Positions 8,052 to 17,342 of a stretch of 38,487 bases of DNA are shown piece after piece. The notes under the pieces were generated by a model. It saw only the letters and a program-made list of their open reading frames with translations, did no database searches and was not told where the DNA came from. Position numbers and translations under genes: made by a program. Positions within the stretch are counted from its first letter, which is position 1, and the number at the start of each line of letters is the position of its first letter. The DNA is taken from positions 1-38,487 of the forward strand of contig JABFRV010000008.1 in NCBI GenBank assembly GCA_013140975.1, written 5' to 3'. This DNA is from Saprospiraceae bacterium. GTDB lineage: Bacteria; Bacteroidota; Bacteroidia; Chitinophagales; Saprospiraceae.

Positions 8052-10499
8052 CTATCGTCTGACTTTTGCACTCAACTTTGTTTCAAGTTGTTGAATCAAC
8101 TTTTCAATTTCCTGATCAAGTTCCTGACTTGTAAGTGAATGATCATCTGATTCAAAAAGAAAACTAAGGGCCAGAGATTTTTTATCTGCTCCTAATTGTT
8201 CCGCATTTTTATAAATATCAAATAATGATATGTCCTTTAGGTTCTGCGAAGCTGATTTACGGATTACAGTTTCAATTTCATTATAACTTATGGAATTATC
8301 CAATACAATAGCAAGATCTCTTCTCGATGAAGGAAACTTACTTACTTCTTTATAAACAATTTTTCTGTTTTTTAATACAGACATTAGAGATACTATATCC
8401 CATTCCGCATAGTAAACAGGTTTTTTTAGATCAAATAATTGGGTAAGCTGTGTACTTACTTCTCCAAAACTTACAATAAGATTCTTGCCAATTGTATATT
8501 CAGAAGAATAATTAAACAGCTCATTATTGCTACTTGTACTAAATTTATATCCGGACAAACCCAAATAGTTTAGTAAATCTTCTACACATGATTTTAGTTC
8601 AAAAAAATCGTAAGAAGAAACCTTGGGTGCTCTCCAATGAACAGAACGATTATTTCCAAATAAAAATAATCCCAATTTTTGTTTTTCTACAAATTCATTT
8701 CCGGTTCTTTTATATTCCTTTCCAAATTCATAAAAAGCAAGATCTGAAAGTTGCCTGTTATTATTAAATGAAATTGATTGCAAACCTCCAATTACAAGTG
8801 AAGGCAACATAACATCCAGATTGGCATTAGAAGTGTTATTAATGTAAACAAGCTCCTCTTGTTTCCAGATATTACTCTTTAGACAAACTTCTGAAGAAGA
8901 GAGTGAAAGAGTCTGAATCTCATTAAATCCTTTTGATGAAAGATAATTGGATAATGATTGTCTTACCTCATGTGTTGATTCTATTTCTGCCGGAAATGAA
9001 ATTTGGATTTTTTCCGGAATCGGAATATGATCTAAGCCATAGACTCTGCATAATTCTTCTACTACATCGGCTTCTCTGGTTACATCTGCTTTATTTGTTC
9101 CAACAAATACAGTATAATCTCCATTCCGATGATCCGTGTAATCAATTTTTAATCCCTGCAATACTTCCTTCAAACTTTCTTCAGTAAAAGACATTCCGCT
9201 CAATGAGTTTACTGAATTCATATTGAGCTGAATTTCTGATGGCTTGATTTCGCTTGGATAAATATCAATCCATTCTGAAGATATTTCTCCTCCACATTCT
9301 TTTAGAATGAGTTCTACTGCAGAGAGCAAAGCTTTTATTGTCATATTCGGGTCTGCACCTTTCTCAAATATTTTAGCTGCATTGGACCGCAATATATGAT
9401 GCATACTTGTGCTACGAACAGACGATGCATTAAAGTAAGCAGACTCCAGGAAAATTGAAGTCGTTGAATCAGTAACTCCACTATCAATTCCTCCCATTAC
9501 TCCTGCGATACATAGAGGTTTATCATTCCCATCGCAAATCATTAGATCAGAGGATCGTAAATTTTTTAGAGTTCCATCCAAACAAGTGAATTCCGTCCCT
9601 TCAGCTATTGTTCTAACATGAATTTCTTTTCCCTTGATCTTATCTACATCAAACGCATGTAAAGGTTGACCATACTGAAATAAAATAAAATTGGTTATAT
9701 CTACTATATTATTGATGGGCTTTTGATCTACTGCAATTAATCTTTTCTGCAACCACACAGGTGAAGGTCCAACTTTAATTCCGGAAATACTTACTCCACT
9801 ATATCGAGGGCATAAATCTGATTGCAATACACTTACTTTGATATTCAGTTTATTGTTTGATTTGGGAAGTTTTAAATCATTTTCATCAATAGAAATAATT
9901 TTATCTTTCTTCTCATGTACTTTATACCAGGCTGCTAAATCTCTGGCAACACCAAGATGTGATGTTGCGTCAGATCGGTTGGGTGTTAAGCCTATTTCAA
10001 AAACAATATCAGAATCCAATTTCAAATAATCAGAAGCACTTTGTCCTATCATAGCATTGGATTCAAGTATTTTTATTCCGGAATGATCAGAACTCAAACC
10101 TAATTCATCTTCTGCACAAATCATTCCATTAGAATCTTCGCCACGTATTTTTGATTTCTTAATTGTAAACGATTCTCCGTTCTTTGGATATAAGTTCGTT
10201 CCAATAGTTGCTACAAGAACTTTCTGCCCCACTGCTACATTCGGAGCACCACATACGATTTGAACAGGCTCTGATTCTGCATCGAGCTTGACTTTGGTAA
10301 TAGAAAGACGATCTGCATTGGGATGTTGTACACATTCTACAACTTCTCCAATTACAACACCTTTTAATCCTCCTTTGATTTTTTCTATTCGCTCAATACC
10401 TTCCACTTCCAAACCCAGTGAAGTAAGTATATCACCAATTTCTTCAGCAGACTTCTCTATATCGATAATAGATTTTAACCAATCAAACGAAATTCTCAT
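8052..10499 (-). CDS. pheT: Phenylalanyl-tRNA synthetase beta subunit
   Basis: The 815-residue length and domain order match bacterial PheT: N-terminal segment MRISFDWLKSIIDI; EMAP/OB-type tRNA-binding domain (about 40-150; VVECVQHPNADRLSI, VCGAPNVAVGQKV, GEDSNGMICAEDELGL); B3/B4 editing domain (about 210-390; NNIVDITNFILFQYGQPLHAFD); B5 domain (about 405-480); catalytic-like core; and a C-terminal anticodon-binding FDX-ACB domain (about 720-815; FPSSRRDLAIVLD). It pairs with PheS to charge tRNA-Phe, with the B3/B4 domain hydrolysing mischarged Tyr-tRNA. pheS is not in the window, which is common outside gamma-proteobacteria and firmicutes. The start is supported by the family's N-terminus. 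Confidence 0.97.
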   Translation of the reverse strand: MRISFDWLKSIIDIEKSAEEIGDILTSLGLEVEGIERIEKIKGGLKGVVIGEVVECVQHPNADRLSITKVKLDAESEPVQIVCGAPNVAVGQKVLVATIGTNLYPKNGESFTIKKSKIRGEDSNGMICAEDELGLSSDHSGIKILESNAMIGQSASDYLKLDSDIVFEIGLTPNRSDATSHLGVARDLAAWYKVHEKKDKIISIDENDLKLPKSNNKLNIKVSVLQSDLCPRYSGVSISGIKVGPSPVWLQKRLIAVDQKPINNIVDITNFILFQYGQPLHAFDVDKIKGKEIHVRTIAEGTEFTCLDGTLKNLRSSDLMICDGNDKPLCIAGVMGGIDSGVTDSTTSIFLESAYFNASSVRSTSMHHILRSNAAKIFEKGADPNMTIKALLSAVELILKECGGEISSEWIDIYPSEIKPSEIQLNMNSVNSLSGMSFTEESLKEVLQGLKIDYTDHRNGDYTVFVGTNKADVTREADVVEELCRVYGLDHIPIPEKIQISFPAEIESTHEVRQSLSNYLSSKGFNEIQTLSLSSSEVCLKSNIWKQEELVYINNTSNANLDVMLPSLVIGGLQSISFNNNRQLSDLAFYEFGKEYKRTGNEFVEKQKLGLFLFGNNRSVHWRAPKVSSYDFFELKSCVEDLLNYLGLSGYKFSTSSNNELFNYSSEYTIGKNLIVSFGEVSTQLTQLFDLKKPVYYAEWDIVSLMSVLKNRKIVYKEVSKFPSSRRDLAIVLDNSISYNEIETVIRKSASQNLKDISLFDIYKNAEQLGADKKSLALSFLFESDDHSLTSQELDQEIEKLIQQLETKLSAKVRR

Positions 10500-10809
10500 T
10501 TTTTACAAAATATATGCAAAGAAACGAAAAGTATTGTAAATTTGAATTGGAAATTAGTTCTGGTTGACTGTCTTAAAAGTTGACTGTTGACAGGTTGACG
10601 TGTTGACAGTTTACGAGTTGACAGTTTACAGGTTGACGAGTTGGCAGGTTTAGGAGTTATCAGGTTGACTGTTTTAAAAGTTTATTAGTTGATCGCTGAC
10701 AGGCATACAAATTTTAGTGTCAAAGCTGCCTTTCAAAATATTTACTCATGTATTAAAAAGAAACGAGTTGTGATATTTCGCGCTTCCCAATTTTTTCAAT
10801 TCTCAATTC
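10500..10809. other. 310-base gap: pheT upstream region plus short-repeat tract
   Basis: No coding potential is visible. The region holds the upstream sequence of pheT (10500-10560), a degenerate octamer repeat tract (10563-10702), and an AATTGAG-type element at its right end (10797-10815) that contains the stop codon of the next minus-strand gene. Confidence 0.6.
10563..10702. repeat. Degenerate 7-8 base tandem repeat (GTTGACAG type)
   Basis: About 18 units of 7-8 bases follow one another, with consensus GTTGACAG and variants GTTGACTG, GTTGACGA, GTTGGCAG and GTTTACAG-like forms. The unit pair GTTGACTG-(T)TTTAAAA appears near both ends (10563-10578 and about 10671-10686). The tract is noncoding and lies upstream of pheT. 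Confidence 0.75.
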
Positions 10810-10815
10810 TCAATT
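10797..10815. repeat. AATTGAGAATTGAGAATTG element containing a stop codon
   Basis: On the minus strand the sequence is AATTGAGAATTGAGAATTG, a 7-base period repeated almost three times. The TGA stop of the gene at 10810 is formed by its first repeat unit, so the element supplies the gene's terminus. Confidence 0.6.
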
Positions 10816-11331
10816 AAAACTAAAAGTTTTCATCACTTCCTCTCCAATTGTTTGCCATTGACTCATTTTTGCAAATTCACAAGTGAAAGTTAGCACATAA
10901 ACATTATTATCTTTGATTCGAACGTGTTGATTAAAAACCAGATGCAGATCACCCATTTTACCGGAATAAATAAGATGATGATATTCTGAATCATTGATTG
11001 ATTTTCTTTCATTGAGAAGAATAGTTCCATCTTTGAGTTGGGCGGTTACCTGAGCAGTACTCAATCCGACATATTGGGAAAGAGTTATAGGTTGATTTCC
11101 CATATCCTGAACAATAAGATTTACGTTTTCGCTCAATTTATCTTCGGTGCTTTCTGTTGGCGACATGAGAATAAAATGCGTATTCATATGACCGCCTTTG
11201 TTAAATTCCCAGGAAGAAGGATAATGAATTGAATAAATATCACCCTTATACGTTTTCCAATCTCCTGTAGTGTCAGAGCTAACATGCAAGAAATTTGAAA
11301 AAATGCTCAAGAAAAGTATCGAAAAATCCAT
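10810..11331 (-). CDS. DcrB/PsbP-like (DUF1795-type) secreted protein
   Basis: The 173-residue protein has an N-terminal hydrophobic signal-like segment (residues 1-19). The body has the layout of the PsbP/DcrB/Mog1-like fold: W-K-TY...Y-SIHYPSSWEF near the start, central SENVNLIVQDM, then QYV..S..QV and a C-terminal VYVLTFTCEF...W...GEEVMKTFSF. In these small periplasmic proteins the end commonly reads as recovery of signal followed by a terminal helix. Molecular function is generally unknown. It is a single-gene unit; a TAATTTTG candidate -7 box lies 20 bases upstream. The stop falls in a repeat element. Confidence 0.6.
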   Translation of the reverse strand: MDFSILFLSIFSNFLHVSSDTTGDWKTYKGDIYSIHYPSSWEFNKGGHMNTHFILMSPTESTEDKLSENVNLIVQDMGNQPITLSQYVGLSTAQVTAQLKDGTILLNERKSINDSEYHHLIYSGKMGDLHLVFNQHVRIKDNNVYVLTFTCEFAKMSQWQTIGEEVMKTFSFN

Positions 11332-11350
11332 AATCAGTCGTTTTAAAAAA

Positions 11351-11358
11351 CAAAATTA
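11351..11358 (-). promoter_or_regulatory. Candidate Bacteroidota -7 box for the DcrB-like gene
   Basis: The minus strand reads TAATTTTG, an exact match to the Bacteroidota -7 consensus TAnnTTTG, 19 bases before the ATG. A -33 TTTG at the ideal 19-base spacing is not clear. Confidence 0.4.
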
Positions 11359-11494
11359 CGAATTTAGACGCGAGACTAAGAATTTGGTTTCTTAAGATTG
11401 GCTTAATATTTAGACTTATTAGTTAATTTCTTTTCAATCCCATGAAAGTCTCACTTTATAGTCACCCATTTATCTTCGAAGAAGTATAAATTCT

Positions 11495-11941
11495 CTATGG
11501 CTCCCAGCTGTAATAATTGTGTTCTTCATCTAGAGTAAATCCAACCCGTGGATAAAGTTGATTTCCTATATAATTATCTTTTGCAGTTTCAAGTATTAAT
11601 CCTGCAGAATGAGTTTCTCTTGCATACTCCTGGGCTGCCTCCATTAAAACTTTGGAAATACCCTGAGATCTGTTTTCTTCTTTCACATAAAGATCATTCA
11701 CCAACCATAATCTCTTCATTCTTGTTGATGAAAAAATGGGATAAAGTTGAACAAATCCAACAAGGTTCAATTCATTGTCTTCAGCTACAAAAATGACTGA
11801 TTCATCCTTCTCAATTCTTTGCTTTAAAAATTCACTAGCAGAATGAACATCAGACGTTTTCCTATAATAAATTCTATACAAATTAAACAAGTCTGCAATC
11901 TGAATTAAATCTTCAATAAGTGCTCTTCTTATTTTTATCAT
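11495..11941 (-). CDS. GNAT-family N-acetyltransferase
   Basis: The 148-residue protein spans a single GNAT domain: N-terminal IRRALIEDLIQIADLFNLYR, the central beta strands VIFVAEDNELNLVGFVQLYP, then LVNDLYVKEENRSQGISKVLMEAAQEYA. The latter contains the acetyl-CoA pyrophosphate-binding motif A (R-S-Q-G-I-S, of the form Q/RxxGxG/A), with A/S replacing the last Gly. The end (YPRVGFTLDEEHNYY) is the usual C-terminal strand. It acetylates a small molecule or protein amine; the substrate is unknown. It starts 10 bases after the DinB gene stop, so the two are probably one transcript. Confidence 0.85.
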   Translation of the reverse strand: MIKIRRALIEDLIQIADLFNLYRIYYRKTSDVHSASEFLKQRIEKDESVIFVAEDNELNLVGFVQLYPIFSSTRMKRLWLVNDLYVKEENRSQGISKVLMEAAQEYARETHSAGLILETAKDNYIGNQLYPRVGFTLDEEHNYYSWEP

Positions 11942-11951
11942 AATCAGATAA

Positions 11952-12467
11952 TTAAAGAGTCAGATATCTTTCTTTAATAATATCCAGATGCCATCTCTGA
12001 TGTCCCGGCAATAAGAATCCGGCTGAAGCAACAGAATACTTTCCTTTGAATCCTATACACATATTATCAAGCATTTCAGTTGTAAAACTTTGAAACAAGG
12101 CAAGTGTCGATCTATGTACTGCAATAAGTTCATCCAATAAATCTTTTAGTTCTCTACGTTGTGCCATTGATGCTTTATTGTAAGAATCCTCATCAAAACC
12201 CAAAACAGCTTCTTTTTCTCCACGAGCATAACACAATACTCTATAAGAAAAAATTCTTTCCGTATCTATCAGGTGTTGAAATACTTCCTTGACAGTCCAC
12301 TTCCCTGGAGCATATACTTTATCTCCTAAGAGTAATAATTCATTGAGGTCTAGCTTTTCGATTTCATCAATGCTATTTTTTAAAGCGTCTAACATTTCAA
12401 CATCATCGCATTTAAGAACGTATCTGTCAAAATATTCGGGAAGGACTTTTAATTCTGATCGTTTCAT
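11952..12467 (-). CDS. DinB-superfamily protein
   Basis: The 171-residue protein has the four-helix DinB layout: KWTVKEVFQHLIDTERIFSYRVLCYARG carries the first metal-ligand His, and GHQRWHLDIIKERYL near the C-terminus carries the other two (H-x3-H). DinB-family proteins bind a divalent metal and often act as thiol-dependent transferases (mycothiol or bacillithiol S-transferases); the role here is unknown. It is the first gene of a pair with the GNAT gene. A TAAGTTTG candidate promoter element lies 20 bases upstream of the ATG. A second, unrelated DinB-like gene is at 31269. Confidence 0.85.
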   Translation of the reverse strand: MKRSELKVLPEYFDRYVLKCDDVEMLDALKNSIDEIEKLDLNELLLLGDKVYAPGKWTVKEVFQHLIDTERIFSYRVLCYARGEKEAVLGFDEDSYNKASMAQRRELKDLLDELIAVHRSTLALFQSFTTEMLDNMCIGFKGKYSVASAGFLLPGHQRWHLDIIKERYLTL

Positions 12468-12801
12468 CTTTTATCGTTTTATGATGCAAACTTATTACAA
12501 TTAATCCATTTCAATATTGTCAATTATAAGACCAATCGTGCCAACATTTAAAAAATTCGAATAATCATTCAGGCTCATGGTTATTATAAATTAACTTTTC
12601 AAACTTTCAATACTATAATTCAATCTGAAGATCATATAAACTATTAAAAAATAAAAATATACTTATAATTCCGTTGCTGAACCTTAACTATTAATGAGAT
12701 ATAGAGTGCTTACAAAGTCAGTGAGTATATTAAAGAACTTGATATAGTTATTGAAAAAAGCTTATTCTTAGTGATTATTACATTCATTCACTTTGTTTAA
12801 A
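12468..12801. other. 334-base noncoding gap
   Basis: The gap is AT-rich with no credible gene. Apart from the promoter candidate at its left end I see no tRNA-like cloverleaf, strong hairpin or repeat. It separates two minus-strand units, so it should hold the 3' end of the decarboxylase transcript. Confidence 0.5.
12487..12494 (-). promoter_or_regulatory. Candidate -7 box for the DinB-GNAT operon
   Basis: The minus strand reads TAAGTTTG, matching TAnnTTTG, at a suitable distance from the ATG at 12467. A TTG lies 17 bases upstream (12512-12514), slightly closer than the usual 19. Confidence 0.45.
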
Positions 12802-14277
12802 TTAATTATTATCCTTTGTGAGAGTATCTGTTAGTGCTTTTGTTTTTGCTTCATTCAAAATAACCAATAGCTGATCTATTTCCTTCAAATGGGTTCTAAA
12901 ACTTAGCACAGCAAGTCTTAACCAAAAAACTCCATCAATACTTGTAGATGAAATAAATATTTTGCCTATCCTTAAAACCTCTTGCAATAATTTCTCGTTA
13001 AAATAATTAGCATTTCCGTCTTGTGGCACATACCGATAAATACAAACGGACAGTTCAGGATACGGCCCAACTGTAAATCCTAATTTTTGTATTTCCGCAT
13101 AGAAATATCTGCACAATAATATTTTTTCATCCAATAAAGATTGGAACGGATGAATTCCATAATGCTTTAATGGAAGCCATAACCTCATTCCTCTAAAATG
13201 CTTGGTCAATTCAACCGATAAATCTGCAGGACTTAATTCATCCTGACTATTTAGAGTATCTTGCATATATGCAGCTTTGTAATAATGTGCTTTGTACATT
13301 GATGCAACATCCTTAATTAAGACGGCACCCAAACCATATGAAAGAAACAATCCTTTATGCGGATCAATGACGAATGAATCTGATCTTTCTACACCTTTAA
13401 ATAAATTTTTAACAAAAGTCCCATCTTCATTTTGAATCTGAGAAAGAATAAAGAAACCACCATATGCAGCATCTATATGAAACCAGATTTTATATTTTTC
13501 AGCAATAGTAGCAATATCATTTACAGGATCTACCGAACCCGTATCTGTCGTTCCAATACTTGCAACAATCATAAAAGGTGTTAATCCTTCTTTTATGTCC
13601 TTTTGAATCTGAAGTTCAAGTGTATTGACATCCATTCTGAATTGAGAATCAACATCAATAAATCTTGTTTGTGCTTCTTTTAAACCACAGATTCTAATTG
13701 CCTTATGGACACAATGATGAACCTGATGCGTAAGATAAATACATTGCTTTTCATATTCTCTTGAATGTATTTCTCGAGCCTCTCTGGCAGTTACGAATGC
13801 AATTAAATTGGCGGTGGATCCTCCACTCGCAAGATTTCCCAGGCTCGTTGATGGATATCCTATTAAGCTATTCATCCAACGGATTAATTCATTTTCAATC
13901 TTAACAGCTCCCGGCCCTCCAAAACTTATTCCTGCATATTGATTGGAAACAGCTGCTAAATAATCACCTAAAGCTCCCATATGAATTCCACCTCCCGGAA
14001 TATATCCCAGGTGTCCTCCGGATGCCGGATTAAGTCCATTGGACATCATATCAGACTTTAATTCTGACAAGATTTCTAAAATTGACTCTGTTTTCGCAGG
14101 ATCATAATTTAAAAGCTCTTTGAGAGGTTTTGGTTGATGATAGGCTTTTTCATGTTCCAAATCATCTATAAACTTTGAACAAAATTTCGAAATTTCTTGT
14201 ATGTCATTTGACCTTTCTACAGAATCAGGACTAAGCATTTGCCCTAATTCTTCTAATGCAACTATTTGTTCACGCAT
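12802..14277 (-). CDS. Group II pyridoxal-phosphate-dependent decarboxylase (aromatic amino acid decarboxylase-like)
   Basis: The 491-residue length and motifs match group II decarboxylases (AADC/TDC/GAD family). Visible are the N-terminal loop HLGYIPGGG, the phosphate-binding SGGSTANLIAF, the HHCVHKAIRI region with a His stacking on the cofactor ring, D269 in HIDAAYGG (pyridine-N partner) and the Schiff-base Lys308 in DPHKGLF. It removes CO2 from an L-amino acid; residues do not distinguish Trp/Tyr/DOPA, Glu or diaminobutyrate as substrate, but the DPHKG and surrounding sequence resemble the aromatic branch. It is monocistronic and divergent from recQ, with a 163-base shared upstream region. 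Confidence 0.88.
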   Translation of the reverse strand: MREQIVALEELGQMLSPDSVERSNDIQEISKFCSKFIDDLEHEKAYHQPKPLKELLNYDPAKTESILEILSELKSDMMSNGLNPASGGHLGYIPGGGIHMGALGDYLAAVSNQYAGISFGGPGAVKIENELIRWMNSLIGYPSTSLGNLASGGSTANLIAFVTAREAREIHSREYEKQCIYLTHQVHHCVHKAIRICGLKEAQTRFIDVDSQFRMDVNTLELQIQKDIKEGLTPFMIVASIGTTDTGSVDPVNDIATIAEKYKIWFHIDAAYGGFFILSQIQNEDGTFVKNLFKGVERSDSFVIDPHKGLFLSYGLGAVLIKDVASMYKAHYYKAAYMQDTLNSQDELSPADLSVELTKHFRGMRLWLPLKHYGIHPFQSLLDEKILLCRYFYAEIQKLGFTVGPYPELSVCIYRYVPQDGNANYFNEKLLQEVLRIGKIFISSTSIDGVFWLRLAVLSFRTHLKEIDQLLVILNEAKTKALTDTLTKDNN

Positions 14278-14440
14278 TTTTTAACAATTTCTGCAAAGAT
14301 TAAGCAGTTCTAAAGGAAATTAGAATTTTATTAAATTTTTTGCAAATTATTTTCTGATTACTATAATATTACTTATTTATGATGTAACTTTAGTCCCTTA
14401 TCCAAATCGAGAACCTTATATATTTATTTTTTTTAATCTG

Positions 14441-16639
14441 ATGTTTACGAAAGAAAAGATTCAAGAGGGGCTAAAATTTTTTTTTGGCTTTGATGCCTTC
14501 AAAGCAAGCCAGGAACAAATTGTAACTTCATTACTTAATCAAAAGGATACTTTTGTTATTATGCCTACTGGTGGTGGAAAATCTCTTTGCTACCAGTTAC
14601 CTGCATTAATGATGCCTGGCACTGCAATTATTATTTCTCCATTAATTGCTTTGATGAAAAATCAAGTTGACTCTATTAGAGGTTATGGACATGAAGGCGA
14701 AGTAGCACACTTTTTAAATAGTTCTTTGAATCGATCAGAAATAAAACAAGTAAAAGACGATATTACAAAAGCAAAAACAAAATTATTATATGTAGCTCCT
14801 GAGACTTTGCAAAAAGAAGAAACGATTGAATTCTTAAATTCTGTTGACCTTTCTTTTGTGGCAGTAGATGAAGCACATTGTATTTCGGAATGGGGACATG
14901 ATTTCAGACCTGATTATCGCAGAATACGCGATATGATTAATTCGATTGACAAACGCATTCCTATTATTGCCTTAACAGCAACTGCAACTCCTAAAGTTCA
15001 GATCGACATTATGAAAAGTCTGGAAATGGAAAATCCGGATATCTATGTTGAGTCATTTAACAGACCTAATTTATATTATGAGGTACGACCAAAGATCAAC
15101 AAAGAAATTACAATTAAACAGATTGTACAGATTTTAAAAGCACATAATGGCGAGTCTGCAATTATATATGTTCAAGCTAGAAAAACAACTGAAGACCTTG
15201 CACAGGTTTTACAAGTAAATGGTATTAAAGCCGCTCCGTATCATGCCGGAATGGATCCAAAAAACCGATCTCAGGTTCAAGATGACTTTCTCATGGAAGA
15301 GATTGATGTGATCTGCGCAACTATCGCTTTTGGAATGGGTATTGATAAGCCGGATGTTAGAGTTGTAATACATTATGACATTCCAAAATCTTTAGAGAAT
15401 TATTATCAGGAAACCGGACGTGGAGGAAGAGATGGATTGGTTGGAAACTGTTATGCTTTTTTTGCCAATGCAGATCTCACTCGCTTAGAGAAATTTCTTC
15501 GCGATAAACCGGCCTCTGAAAGAGATATGGGTGCTCAACTTTTAGATGAAATGGAATCTTATGTTGAGAGTTCAGTCTGTCGAAGAAAATTTGTACTACA
15601 TTATTTTGGAGAAGAATTTGATGCAGATAATTGCAACTCTAATTGTGACAACTGTAGGCATCCTAAACCAAAAATAAAAATTCAGGATGAACTGGTTCTT
15701 GCATTGAAGTCAATCATTGCACTGAATCAGAATTTTACAATAAAGCCAATGGTAGAATTTATCTGTGGTGTTAAAACCAAAGATATTCTAGATTATGGAT
15801 TAGATCAACATGAGCTATTCGGTTGCGGAATAGAAAAAGAACATATCTTCTGGTATTCCCTGTTGAGACAGGCAATACTCATGGGATACATTACTAAAAA
15901 TATTGAATCTTACGGAATTCTAAAAGTTAGCCCTGAAGGGAAAGAGTATCTTAAGAACCCGGAACCGGTACAAATCAGCATCAATCATGATTACACGAAT
16001 ACAAGTTCTACAGATGATGATGCTATGGTCATGCAGGGCGCTGCTTTAGATCAACAACTCTTTGATACTCTGAAATCAATTCGACTTGATGTTGCTAAAA
16101 AACACAAGGTTAAACCTTGGGTTGTTTTCTTTGATCCTGCATTGGAGGAAATGGCAACACAATTTCCTATCACCATGGAAGATCTTTGTAAGATTTCTGG
16201 AATCAATAAAGGAAAGGCAGAAAGATTTGGACAACCGTTTTTGGATTTTATTGCCAAATACGTTGAAGAAAATGAAATTGAAAGACCTGATGACTTTCAG
16301 ATCAAACAAGTTGCTGATAAATCAAAGGCAAAAGTTGAAATCATAAAATGTATCGACAAGAAGATGCCACTTGAGGATATTGCAAGAAATGTGCAAATGA
16401 ATCTTGAAGATCTTATGGGAGAACTTAATATTATTGTAACTTCTGGAACCAAACTAAACATCGACTACTATATCAAAGAGAATGTAGATGAATTAATTAA
16501 GGAAGATATTTTTGAATTTTTTAAAACTGCCGATAGTGATTCTGCAGAAGACGCTTACAAGGAACTAAAAGAAGATGATATTACCTTTGAAGAAATCAGA
16601 TTGGTGAGATTGAAGTTTCTTTCGGATATGGTTAATTGA
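14441..16639 (+). CDS. recQ: ATP-dependent DNA helicase RecQ
   Basis: The 732-residue protein has all RecQ parts in order: motif 0/I with MPTGGGKS (Lys47), DEAH at 143-146 in the aromatic-rich DEAHCISEWGHDFRPDYR loop, SAT-like LTATATP, and the second RecA lobe with QETGRGGRDG. Next comes the RQC zinc site (Cys380, Cys398, Cys402, Cys405), a winged helix (about 410-515), an HRDC domain (about 530-600; WVVFFDPALEEMA) and a C-terminal helical extension (about 615-732) resembling the HTH_40 tail of Bacteroidota RecQ. It is a 3'-5' helicase acting in recombination and replication-fork repair. Divergent from the decarboxylase. Confidence 0.96.
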   Translation: MFTKEKIQEGLKFFFGFDAFKASQEQIVTSLLNQKDTFVIMPTGGGKSLCYQLPALMMPGTAIIISPLIALMKNQVDSIRGYGHEGEVAHFLNSSLNRSEIKQVKDDITKAKTKLLYVAPETLQKEETIEFLNSVDLSFVAVDEAHCISEWGHDFRPDYRRIRDMINSIDKRIPIIALTATATPKVQIDIMKSLEMENPDIYVESFNRPNLYYEVRPKINKEITIKQIVQILKAHNGESAIIYVQARKTTEDLAQVLQVNGIKAAPYHAGMDPKNRSQVQDDFLMEEIDVICATIAFGMGIDKPDVRVVIHYDIPKSLENYYQETGRGGRDGLVGNCYAFFANADLTRLEKFLRDKPASERDMGAQLLDEMESYVESSVCRRKFVLHYFGEEFDADNCNSNCDNCRHPKPKIKIQDELVLALKSIIALNQNFTIKPMVEFICGVKTKDILDYGLDQHELFGCGIEKEHIFWYSLLRQAILMGYITKNIESYGILKVSPEGKEYLKNPEPVQISINHDYTNTSSTDDDAMVMQGAALDQQLFDTLKSIRLDVAKKHKVKPWVVFFDPALEEMATQFPITMEDLCKISGINKGKAERFGQPFLDFIAKYVEENEIERPDDFQIKQVADKSKAKVEIIKCIDKKMPLEDIARNVQMNLEDLMGELNIIVTSGTKLNIDYYIKENVDELIKEDIFEFFKTADSDSAEDAYKELKEDDITFEEIRLVRLKFLSDMVN

Positions 16640-16770
16640 TTTTATAGAAATTGATCCTAATTGCTGAATCACGATTGAAGGCTTTGTGAAATTAATTTAA
16701 ACTATAACAAATTGATTTTTACAACATTTGCACTATTTTGTGCTCCATTTGTTTAAGCAATTTTCAATTT

Positions 16771-17211
16771 TTGTCAACGATTAACATCATAAACGGTCCT
16801 AATCTAAATGAAGTCGGAATAAGAGAAACTTCAGTTTATGGTAAAGCGAATTTAAATCAGTATTTAAATAAGCTCAAAGAAGAAAATTTCGAAATTAATA
16901 TTGAAATCTTTCAATCCAATCATGAAGGAGAGATTATCCAACATCTTCAAAAAATAAAAGACTCAAGTTTGGGAATAATCATTAACCCAGCAGCTTACAC
17001 ACATACTTCTATTGGAATTCGCGACGCATTGGCAATACAATCTTGTCCAATAATTGAAATACATATCAGTAAAATCTCAGACAGGGAAGATTTTAGGCAT
17101 ACTTCGCTAATGAAAGATTATGCCTGGAGTTATATTGAAGGATATGGTATTGATGGATATAGAATTGCTTTGGAGAGAATCAAAGAATTGTCTGCAATAA
17201 AATCAAGGTAA
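16771..17211 (+). CDS. aroQ: 3-dehydroquinate dehydratase, type II
   Basis: The product dehydrates 3-dehydroquinate to 3-dehydroshikimate in the shikimate pathway. I choose the TTG at 16771 (STINIINGPNLN), giving 146 residues, the family length. An in-frame TTG at 16738 would add an 11-residue Cys-rich tail absent in the family. With this numbering the catalytic residues fall where expected: Arg18, Tyr23 (RETSVYG), Asn72 and His78 (NPAAYTHTS), Glu96 and His98 (EIHIS), and Arg109-His110. Leu/Gly in the usual NLNLLG motif are replaced by NLNEVG. It stands alone, 131 bases after recQ. Confidence 0.93.
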   Translation: MSTINIINGPNLNEVGIRETSVYGKANLNQYLNKLKEENFEINIEIFQSNHEGEIIQHLQKIKDSSLGIIINPAAYTHTSIGIRDALAIQSCPIIEIHISKISDREDFRHTSLMKDYAWSYIEGYGIDGYRIALERIKELSAIKSR

Positions 17212-17342
17212 TTTATTTTCCTTTTTTTAGGAGAAACCACAACTAACTTAAATTTAGAAGGCAATGCAAAAATTTCTAGTACAGGTATATCTTTGATCAA
17301 TCTGGATACCAAGGAGGAAATAAATTTTAATCGCTTGATTTA

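Noticed and set aside
12468-12801. A small RNA or tRNA in the 334-base gap
   Set aside because: No cloverleaf, no strong hairpin and no terminator pair is visible.
16738-16770. Longer AroQ start at TTG 16738
   Set aside because: It adds 11 residues absent in the family and would move the catalytic Arg and Tyr away from their usual positions.
17212-17340. The aroQ frame stays open for about 42 codons after its stop and reads rather protein-like
   Set aside because: There is no start codon, AroQ is already full length, and I see no family; most likely chance or a very old remnant.
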